Shown piece by piece: positions 37,801-49,800 of a stretch of DNA of 64,000 nt. A program made the position numbers and the translations under genes. Numbering within the stretch: position 1 is the first letter of the stretch; every line of letters begins with the position of its first letter. Below the pieces are notes generated by a model. It was not told where the DNA came from and did no database searches. It was given only the letters and a program-made list of their open reading frames with translations. Origin of the DNA: Phoronis australis (Eukaryota > Phoronida > Phoronidae); NCBI GenBank assembly GCA_002633005.1, contig NMRA01000017.1, positions 1,236,706-1,300,705 of the forward strand, written 5' to 3'.

Positions 37801-40800
37801 TGAGTGAGAAGAAAAAGGCCCGACTGGAGGCTAAGAAGAAAGAACAGCAACAAGAACTGGATGAATTAATGACAAAGCAGCAGGAACAGCAGACGAGTCA
37901 AGTTGTGGGTGAGTGCATTAATTTGGCTAAGTGTATGATGGGATTGACAGTATATGACATGTACAAAAACATGCGTGCACACTCTTGAGGGCAGGTATAA
38001 GGGAAGACTAGAATTAAAGCTGCGAAGTGGGAAATGGAGCTCTGTCAGTACCCGTCGTAGTTCTGTTAAGTGATGATATTATTTAAAGCTTCAGTAATAC
38101 TTTGGAACACCTCGTTTCACGCGATGGCAGGTGTTTTGATTATTTTAAATTAATTTTGATTCTGTCAAAAAAAAAACTCGAGTTGTGCAATAAGGCAAAT
38201 TAACTCTTTCTACTCTTAAGCTGTGAAGGTTATTTTTTTTGGCATAATGAACTGCTTCATTCTTTTCGTTTTTAAGTCGTCCATTTTTGAACCGCAGATA
38301 CAGCACCCAATTGTGTTAAGTTCAACTTATTTGTAGCCACACATGTACTGCAGATAAGGGAGTCCAAGTAGAGTTGCATTGCTTTGTTTCTGGGGAAAAA
38401 GAACTTGTTTATAAGCATTACAGTCCATTTAACTGTTACATTTTCAGATCCAATCTCACTACTGGAGTCCAAGATGTGTGTGGTATCACAGCAAAGAAAT
38501 GAGCTGAGTCAACTGGAGAACGAGATTGACAAAGAGCACGCTGTGGAGTTGGAGAGACTGATCGACGACTTGACAGTGCAGACGAAGAAAGAGATTGAGC
38601 AGTCAGCTCAGAAACTTGTTGGACAACTCAAAAATGAAGGTAAAGTTGTTATCTTTATCAAGTAAGTCTTGAAAGGAGGCTGTGGTATTTTTCTGTGAGT
38701 GAACACTTAAACTCCACTGTCAGGGATTGTGGTGAAATGTTCAGAATTGGTTGGAAGGGGCTTAAAGATCAGCATCAGCTATAATTATATTGCTAAGCTT
38801 TGGAGTGAAAAATCGTAATCTTACTAAAAAGTAAAAAAAAACAATAGATGTGATAACTGTATGTTTGTTTAAACATGATAATAATATGTAATGTTGAGAG
38901 TAATGCATATGAACTGTAATACATTGGCAGTGGTCTGCACTTGCTGAATAGTTGAGTGTCGATGATTTGTTCAAATTACATTTTAGAAATGTGACATGAA
39001 TTGATGTCTTGCATAGAAGTAAATTATTTTTAGTCTATTTATTTATTTCTCTGCTGGTATATTTGCAAGACATTTAGGATATAGCTACATGCAATATAGC
39101 AAACCCAATATAGTGGGCTAACGCATACATTTAACTGGATTGCTGGACAAAACGTGTAATAGTTGTTTCCACACTCTAGTTGAATTGTACATAATTGTTA
39201 TTTGTTAAATGAAGAATATAAATCGGTAAATAAAACAACAAGAATGGATCAACNAATTTTTTACGCAAAAATGTATCATTTTCATTACACCATATCTTAT
39301 ATGTCAATTGTCATTTCGTGTTTGATTTTACTTTATTTCTGTTTTTGTTGATAAAGGAAGTTGTTACCTCCGAAAATTTCAAATTTCAGTTGATCCATTC
39401 TTGTTGTTTTATTTACCGATTTATATTCTTCATTTCACGAAACAATAGTATCCTTGGGAGGATCTGGATCGCCTTATTTAGTTTCAGATATATTTTCTAC
39501 GTTATTTGTTAACAAATGCATGTTTTTGAATGTTAAATTCTTGTTCTAAATATTATCTAGATTTTAATGAATGACATTTTTCAATCACTGTAATATTGTA
39601 AGTTCTTACTAAATGCTGCTATTGTGTGACCACAGGAGCAGATGATGCTGCCATAGATAAGATAATACAACAACACAACAAGCAGGTGGAGCAGTTGCAG
39701 AGTGAACATGAACAAAACCGGCTGGACCAGGAAGAGAAATTTAAAAGACAGCTCGCCAAGAGGCGCAGGGAATGGGCGCAACGACGGGAAGACGAAAAGA
39801 GTGAACAAGGGAAACTCAGAGAACATGATGCCAAAGTGATTCAGTAAGTTGTGAATTCCCTTTTTCTGTCAAGGCTTGTGTGGTTGAAGTTCAGTGTTAT
39901 TCAGTGAGTTCTGAATTGTGAGATAAACTGTTTGTGTTACTCCGGCCATATTTGCAGGACATGAAAAGCATGGCATAGTTAGCAACCCGTGACTGATATT
40001 TGTTCATTTCAGTCATCATAAGCACATGATCATGGTTAATGTGCTGATAATGGTGTATTAGACTCATCTTCAAGAAAGTTAACTAGTTGATTGAATTTTG
40101 CTTTTAAAGAATGATGTTGAAGTGTTATCGGTGATTACTTCTAAATTTGACTATTTTTCTTCTTGTTTTCTAAAGATGGTAAGTTTCTATCGACACTCAG
40201 TGTGAGAGGGGAAGGGATTGCATTATTATTTGTACATTTGTTGCATGAATGTGGCTGTTACAGTAAACATATAATTTTGGGAAATGTTGAACCATGTTGC
40301 TTGAATTTTATTGTTGCGCTAGTTTCATTAATGTCTTTTTGTTTTGCTATGTGACCAAACACTGAATCGTAATAAGATATTATTATGAGTGGTCTAGTAA
40401 AGCCTTGTTGAAAATATTTGATTTTTTTCAAAGAAAAAAAATCTAGTGTTGGGCATTATATGCATATTAAAATGGTTTAAATATCTACTAACTGTTAAAA
40501 TTACTATTTTCAGTCTTTACTGATAACGTTAGTCAAATTTGGTGATTGATCAAACAAATTTGCTCAGTAGTCCAAGCTTTGCATTGAGTTCTTCACTTTA
40601 AGTGTTTCATTGCCTTTACTGTTAGACTATCCTCTATCTCTCTGTAAACTGTACTCAAACAAGCCTACACTAATGCGTTTCTACCACTATTTGACAGCAA
40701 CCTTATTGGCAACCAAGTTGCCATGTCTGAAGATGAGCGAGACCGCATCCTACAGGAACACGAGAAGCAGATGGTGAAATTAGAAAACAACCTGACACTC

Positions 40801-43800
40801 AACAAACTGCAGCAGCAAAGGATGCTGGGTGAAAAACTGGCTGCTAAGAAAAAGCAACAGATGGAGAAGTTGCAGAAAAAACAAGTGACTGAAATAAAGG
40901 TGAGTGTCGTCTGCCTTTACTTCTTCTAGGTCAGATTTAATTTTTTTTTCAACTTGGCTCAAATTGATAAACCTTCAGTTATCATAGACATATGACCATA
41001 TGGTAAAAACGTACGTCACAAGGCCGTTTCCAGAGGTGAAAAGGAGACCGAAATTGACGCAATGTGGTCATTTATTATGATAAAATAGAAGTTGAAAGAG
41101 TGGGAATGAAAAATAATATTGCTTAGCTACAAGTTACACTGCTGCTTTTTTAGAGCGTAAGTGTTGGATCAGAGTACATATCATTTCCTACACAAATCAA
41201 TACTAAGAACAGGTATTCTATTGTCTTTCTTGTATGGGTATGGTTGCATAACCTGTCTCCTCTAAGTTTGGTCAGTTGAGTGCACAGTGAGTGACCGATC
41301 TTGTGATCCCAACATATGCGTTGTGATGGTTTTCTATTCAAGCATGAAAGACGACTCTAGCTAAAACGTGTACTCACTGTGATTGCATTGTTGGGTCGAC
41401 TAGTCACTCATTTCTGTAACTATACCTTTGGAGGCTCAGAAAAAGAGTCACTGTTTTTGTGATAAATTACTGTTTGTTCACAACTTTCCTATCATTGGTT
41501 ATTTAATAGAACACATTAATAAAATCAAATGTATTGAACATACTATCTAGTGTGTTTTTGAAGTGACTGAAGTCTTGGCATATCTTGCCAAATCACTCAT
41601 TTTTTGCATTTTTCGTCATTGTTAGGATAAGAGCTCATGAGAAGTGTTCTGTATTCGCCATAAATGAGTACAAACAGCTTGCGTCTGTGACTTAAGTGAA
41701 CCAGCCATGCGACCCCAAATATGTGTTCATGTAAACACGTTTTATGGATTGTAGAAACAAGAAAAGTCTCAGGCACGTAATGTAGATGATGAAGATGAAG
41801 ATGAGCAACACACGGCCACGCTGGAGTTGCTACGGAAACAGGCTCAGCAACGACTGGATCTACTGCACGGGCAGACGGTCGACTACACACAGGAGTTGGA
41901 AAATGTAAGTGGAACTAGAAGCCGCTGTCAGTAAACGAATGCGTGTTGTTAATGTGTTGGCTATTCCAAACTATTTATTGCTAAGGCAGACAAATGATGG
42001 CTTGATGGCAAAAAGTAACCAATAGCGTGTCTGTGATATGATTAAAGTAACTTTGTCATTCAGATGCTCAAAGTCCATTAGGTGGCGTTAGTGAAACAAC
42101 TGTCCTATCTGACTAAATGGATGCGATTTGGTAGTCATATGGGACTGCTTTATACCATGGTCATGCAATCTAAGCTTTCTTTTCTTGCTGTATTTAGATT
42201 GTGAAGAGAATCCTGACTTCACTAGCACGACCTAATGAAAATTGATTCCATCATTACACTGCACATGAATTGTCTCTCAAGAAATGTATAAACACATGAA
42301 TTATTTTACATACAAAATGATACTTGCTGATTTCCAACTAATGCTATCAGGGGAAGGATTGAAGCCAGAGTCTACATGATCAGCAAATTAATTATTATCA
42401 TTTAGTCATTTCTGAATAGTCTTTGTTTTAGACAGTTGTGTTTTGTGTATCTAGGTCAAGGATGAAATGATCAAGGAACGTGCCATATCTCTGAAGGACC
42501 AAGAAGACAGACTGGGAGCCATGATGGCTAACTTACAGCTGGAGAAGGCTAGAGAGGTAGGAGAGTTACAGGGAATAAGGGATGAACTCACTAAATGTTC
42601 GATAGGTATTGTGAAAAAAGTACATATTCACACAAAAACCATGCTTGCAGTAGTGCATTTTCATTTAAAAAACAAAAATTGAATTAGACATTATAGCCTT
42701 AAGAAATCAGTCTCATAATATTTCTTACAGTGGTAGAATTGCCTTTCCATTATCAAATCAACTCATGGGTACTGCGTACATGCGTCATTTTCAAATTTGC
42801 AATTTTATGCTTGACCAACCCCAATAAACTCTGAAGTGTTTTCATGAGTCGTTGAGGATTTTGGTGTTCTTATTGGTAACTGAAATGGAATCATGTCACA
42901 GAAAGAACTATTATAAGACCGATTGTATGAGAGGAAAATGCCTAATAAATCAACATTCCGACTTCATTGGCCAATCACTTCTAATCAGTGATGGCCATTT
43001 TGATAGGTTACTCTTAGTAATTAGGTCTCGAGCATATGAAACACTGGCCTTTCTCTCAAAACGTGATTTTGCATGGTCTTACGTCATCACACTTTTCTCA
43101 TAAGAAACTTGGTCTACGGAATGCATCTCAGTTCTTTTAATTGTAATAAGTGCATTGCAGAAGCTTTCATTGATAACCAGCTAAACTACCTGTTATTACT
43201 TTCCCTATTTAGATGGCAAAGATTGAAGAACAGCAAAAAGCCATCATTGATTTGAAAGCAAATTTGATGGAAGATCTGAATGACCGAGGTGTCCTCAGTG
43301 ACCCTCAGTGTAAAAAGGTCATCGACAGGCATCATGAGGTTTGTGCGATTACTAATAAATATGTTGGTTTGTACCAGTGCTGTCCTAATTGTTTAAAATT
43401 TTACGAATGTATGTAAATGATTGCTTTTGAGGTATGGAGTTTTTGTGAAATGTCTTCGTAATGTGGATGTGCTGTACTGTAACTCTTTAAATGCTTTTCT
43501 CAGGAAACAGAAAAATTGAATGCCAAGCTGGACAACCAGAGGGCTAAGCAAGAACAGGTAAAGGATTTTGACTCATACTTTAAATATTGCTTGGAGATCA
43601 GTTGTCAAAAACATTTCTGTAGGCTCAAAAGTCTATTTACTAAGTTTAACTCTGAATCTTGTGGTTTCACCCCCTAGTGGTGTATTTATTTAACCAGCCC
43701 GCAAGCCCACTGCTCGTTTCAGTCAATCCCACAATTCACCAATTTCCTGTTGCAGGCATTGAAAAAGAAGCTGGAACAGAAACTAGAGCAGCGCGAGAAC

Positions 43801-46800
43801 ACCATGCTGCAGATGCAAAAATCACAGCTCACTGCTTTGTTGGAGAATGCACCCAACAAGACTGCAGCCAAACTCCAACAGATGGCACTGATGCATAAAC
43901 AGAAGAAGGAAGCGGAAGAGTTCAGGGAGCGTATGACAAGACAGATCAACCAGAATGTCCAGGAATTGCGGCGACAACAGGAAATAAAGAAGAAGCAAGT
44001 CCTCCAGGAAAAGGTAAATGTGATTCTAGAGATTAAGAAAAAATATACTCAATATGTTAAGTACTGTCAGCAGTTACATATTATAAAAAATTATTGCAGG
44101 TGGTCTGGTTCATGTACCAGATGTGTGCAGGCTGCACATGTGGACCCATTGCTTTGATCACCTGGAACCATTTTTATGCTTTATTAATATATAGTTAAAA
44201 CCTAGCTGAGGAGCTAGAAACCTGACTCAAGGGCCATGCAAAGGTCTAGCAGTGTGGCCCAGTGGGACTCGAACCCCCGACCTTGAGTAAAGAAAACAGG
44301 CACCTATCACACTAGGTCACACTGCCTCCTCTAGCAGTTACAAAGCCTTAGGCATTACACTTGCAATTACAGTTTGCCGACGTGAGTGCACTACATATCC
44401 ACAAGCTAGAAAACACAACTTGTTCTTAACCTCAGATTAATTACAAGAAAATTATTTTAGTTGCTAAGCTTGTTTGTGTTGTTACAGTTTTTAAACTTAA
44501 AAGTGTTATTTTTCACATGTAAAGGGTTGTAATCAACAAGTCATCTCGAAAATATAATTCATTTATCTTGAGATTAGTTGCGCTATAACACAAACTTAAA
44601 TATCTCAAGTGTGCATCTGCTTTTAAGTTATAAACTCGAAAAGTTTCACTTATATTAAATCATTAGTAAGCAGTGTGTTCCAGTGGGATAAATGTTCGCT
44701 TCCTATACCCAAGGTCTTGGGTTCAAGTCCCACTGGGACTTACTGCTAGACCCTTGAGTCACGTCTTTAGCTTCTCAATTTAGTAGTTACTATATAGTAA
44801 TAAAGCATAAAAATGGTTCCAAGTGACCAGGGCTATTAATGGGCCTACCATAAAGATTGTACTTTGATAAACATTTTTTTCTTTGTATTACAGGAGTTAC
44901 AGTTTATTGCTGGCTTGGTCCGTCTTGGACATCTTAAACGTGACGAACTTGTCAATGTTCTTGGACTGTTATTTCCTGACCGCTCTAATGATGAGTTGGA
45001 GGCTATTCTCAAGAAGATTCATGTTGAGCAGAATGAAGAGATCGATAGTGATGAAAATGACACGTAAGTTGTGTTGGGACAACCATTGGCAGATTTAGGG
45101 GATAGGGGACTCAACTCTGGAAATGACTAGAACACTTCTGAGCATGCAATTTTCTGGGCTGCCATGGATAGTCTTTCAAAAATTGTGGTTGTCTCCATTG
45201 CGACACCCTGAATCCTCCTGTGATAGCAAGGAAGGTTTTATTGATAGTAATGGAGCACTAAACAAAATTAATGTCTGTTGAGACTGAGTTGAAGTCCTGT
45301 GTTGCCAATGCTCTTGATTTGGCAAGATTTTATTGTGTGGTTAGATTGACAGTCATGTTGGCTTTGCTATCAATTTATTTTGACGATGTGTTTGCAAAGC
45401 AAGACCAAGGCTTGTCATTGTCATCCTTTTAAGGTGTTACCTATTGTACATCATATTTTGCTTTACACATCCGCTACTTTACAGGGTGTCCCAAAACATT
45501 TTGTCAGTACAATGTCTGTGGCGGGGCTTGCTGTATGCAGGTTAAACCTTGCTGTAAAAGTTTTGAGGAAAATGTATCATGCAGTTCTTCTTGAAACTCA
45601 TAAACGTCAAAAGTGTACAAAATGATGTTTAATTAATTCGTACAAAACATAATGGTCATCAAAATAATCCAGAAAAGAAAAAAATTGAACCTTGTCACTT
45701 TTCTGTAGAAGCCAAAAAGCTAAAATTTGATGTACTCAAAATCCAGAAAAAAATGTTATTACTCATTCCGACATAAGAAAATCAACGATCAGCTGTTAAA
45801 AAATAAAACACATCGTAAAATAAAATTAATGCGTTTCAAAAAAGAATCCAGAGTGCTTAATGATTAAGAGGTGTAATTCATGTAAATTTCATATTTTTGT
45901 GAAAGGTCCCTTTACAAAGTCATTCCTTATTTAATCACCTCTCTATGAATTCAAATCCAATAGGCCAATTATTACAAAGTCAATAAACAACACAGTTATT
46001 GTCACTTGAAGTGTGAGTACATTTTGGATTACTCCATATTCTATGTTTTTAGTGCCTAATTATTTGTAGTGTTACTGTCATTGTGTTTTGACTTCAGGTT
46101 GCAAGCCAGCTCAGCTAGCATGTTAGAATCTCGAATAAAGAGTGCTCGACTGAGCCGAGTGAAAACAGACCACACGGATACTCCAGAGACTCCTCCTAAA
46201 AGGTAACTTGACTGTTTCTGTTACTTTGTTTTGTGCTTGATGTTTTGACATCAAGCACTGGGCATCCATTGGTAACCTGGCTTTGAATCTTTGGCAATGA
46301 AAACTTAAGGTCAAACGAATCAGTTGGAAGTAGTTGTCATGTAGGCAATAGGTGGCGTTTTTGTGTTGATTGGAATTTGGGCCAGTCACACTTTTGAAGC
46401 AGCTTCCATGTTTGTCCCTTAATTCATTCCGCTTCAGAAAACCAAGCAATGCACTCCATGGCTGTTCAAAGTGGTCAGCTTTGCAAACATTTTGGTCTAT
46501 TTCATGAACAGCTTTCTCAACTGACGTTCCAGTTTATTGCCTCATGAATTTAGTTAAACTGAATACTCACTTTCCGAGAATTTCTCCTTTTACGTCAACA
46601 AAATTCTTCGTCTGTCAACTGTTTCCTTTGCACAAATCTGTACCTGGAAAAATATGTTAATTGAATTAATGTTAGATTTTGTGATGACAGAGTAAAGAAT
46701 TTGTACCAACTGGAAAATCTGTTTGTTGGTGAATCCAATGTCCTGGCGCTGGATTGAAACATACAGAAAAAGTAATTCTTGTCTGTTACCCGGGTTTGTG

Positions 46801-49800
46801 TACTTATGTGTCAGGCTACCCAAACAACACGGCTCACACACTCATGAACCTAGCTCTGCACTCTTGAACACAGTTCGTCGCTCTGTTAGCTCAGTTTACT
46901 GAGTCACAAACATGGTCTCGCATGGTAAGCCATGCCTTTTGAGTGGGTAAGCCATGTTGTACGAGTGTGGTGCCAAGTTTTGCAGTCAGTGAGCTAAATT
47001 TACAGGTCTGTGAGCCGTCTTCATAAGTGTATGAGCTGTGTTGTTTGGAAGCCTGAGTGTGTTGAATCCCTGAAACGACCGTGTCAAGTTCAAAAATATA
47101 AACCCTGTGTGCATAAGGACTTCAACTTGTATGAGGTGAATAAAAATGGGTTCTCCGATGTCACATCTCTCTTGTTGTTTGATCGTCATTTGAACAGCGA
47201 CCATTATGTAATACTGTCTTGTTAAGTTTTGTTAAACAGTTGTTATCAATTTAGATTCTAGAAATTTATGTAGTCGGTAGTATACGTTATAAAATTTTTG
47301 GTTGCAGGAAATGCTATGAAGTAGTTACAAGATTGCATTACAAAGTTTAATATGCTGCTAGGAGTGTAACCTTGATACTATCAACCACACTCTAAATCAT
47401 CGCTTTTTTGCGTTTCATAATTCTAGTTAGTAATTTGACCTACTTCTTTTCATCAGTGGAAAAGAACGGTTGCTGTTGGAAGGTGCTGTGACCCCCAGTA
47501 GCGTTGAGGTCACCAAAATGTGAACCAATCCCCTGTAAGCATCATAATTTGTGCCTACCCTTTGTAACTTGTCTTGCACTCCCACTGGATATCTGTACTA
47601 ACGATTTTTGCATTTTTTGTCTGTGACCTCTGTTACTGGATGGTTTAAGGTTATGTAGGACCTTATCAACGAGTCTGAGTGTTGAAACAAAGAGCCACAA
47701 AACTATAGATCTTTAAGTCTGTAAAAGAGTATATTTTCATTGAAAGTAGAAAGCCTGTAGAACTTATTTTTTGAATTTCTACAAAATCTGCAATTATTTG
47801 TGTCAAGTGCTAAAATAAAAAAAGAAAGACACATTCATAAAAAAATAACGACATCAATGACATGGTGAAATTTCTTTTGACATCAATGTTCAAGGTGAAA
47901 TCTTTCACAGTTACAGTTTTCTGAGTTCGTTTTATCCAACTTTTAAGTTTTTCATAAAAAGCATAAGGTGGAATATTTGAAAAACAATTCTTAACATCAT
48001 CTTTGGGAACAGTACATAAAGTGTAGTTGATAGTATGCAAAACTTTCATGTCAATCCGATGAGATGCTGATATGGTGTTCCAAAATCCACCGAATTTGGA
48101 CATTTTTCAGTTGGGGTCCTACATAATCTTAGTAAGTTTTGTTGATCCTATGTGTGTGAGTTTGTCCTGAAGTGATCTCTGAGCTCTATTGTCAACCCAC
48201 TGCTGGTCTATACCTTAAGTAGATGGAAATTTGTTTTCTTTCACGTGACTGGCTGTAAAATATATATTGCGTGATTCAAATTATTTGTTTTACAATCTAA
48301 GAAAAGTTTTTTCAGTTGTAAAAATGTAATTTTAGTTTTGCAACAGAAACAAAAGCACTCCAACAATGAAAAGTAGATCGAAATAAAATATTTCACTGAC
48401 CGACATAACCCATCTGATGAGAGTGATCGAGAGTCAGATGAGGGGAATCAAATGTTTCAAGGTTGAAGAAAAGGCAACTATGATTCAAAACATGGGAACA
48501 ATATAACCTTTACGTGGATTTATATACAATGGTTATGTCACAGTAGAATAGTCCACCAAGTTCACATTCAAACTGAGATGCTTAGCTTTGTCCTTAAACA
48601 CATCTTGACTGTCCAATCACATGTCAATACACTGAACTTAGTTCTTATATAGCTAGTCCGTTGTTACAGTGCTTTAGCCTTGTTCAAATAAAATCCACAA
48701 AGTAATGTATAGTGACAACTTTTGATATCGAAAGCACCATCCTTTATCTTTATAAAGCGGCATCAAAATCTATCATTTTATTCACAGGTGAGCAGTGGCT
48801 ATTTGTAATGCTTGGAATTGTCAAATTCATCAAATTGGCTTGCATGGATTTCTCCATTGATCCATCAGGCTGTTTACTGGTTACATAAATGCAATAGACT
48901 GGATTTGTTCTGTAGCACTACGTAATTGGTGAAACATTAAAATATCAGTGCCTGATTGCATGAAACAGTCCTGGGAGCTCCACTCAATTTCCTAAATCTA
49001 ATCTGTGTAATTACTATGTCACATTGTTCTTCCATTTTATCTGTGTAATGTATAGTTTGATTAATGACACTTTATAATGTATATCTGAAAACTGAGACAT
49101 TATTTTATTGAAAATAAATAGGGACTTAATCCTAAGTTAAATTAAGAGCGTTGCATGATTAGCTCCCTATTTATTATCAGGTGAAATTTAACCAAGAGTA
49201 CTATGTCAAAGCCAAAAATTAGTAATGCAAATAAAACCTCATTAGAAAGAACATCTGGTGTTTTCACAACTCCACAAAATTAATGTGCTGAAAAGTCAAG
49301 GAACATATTAGTCGAGTGCCTATTCGGGACTGTTTGATGCAACTGGTCACCAGCACTTTGAGTGGAAACAGCTTCTCTTGAGTTATCAACAAAGACTGTA
49401 ATAAATAATCATTCTTTCTACTTTCACAAAATTAAAGTGTACTGCACAAGTGTTTTCTGTGACTCATGCTGCTGATTTTGTAAGCTTGGTAGTGGCTTCT
49501 CAGGCATAGACCAAGAGAGTGATTATTTATACCATCGTGTTCTACTTTTCAGTTTTTTTGGAGTAACTATTTTAATGTGATAGTATTGTAATAAAATTTC
49601 CATGATCCATGGCTAATAGGTCAGTTTGACCTGACTCCAAACAGTTTGAGATTCAGGGTTGGTGTTTTGACTACACAAACCTTTGAGCAGACTTTTTATG
49701 GTTTGAGTTTTGTGGGATATCTGCTATGGATTGCAGGGCAGTAGTCAGGCAAGCTGAGTGAAACCAACCAATGAAACCAGAAAATGTGCAAACTACCTTT

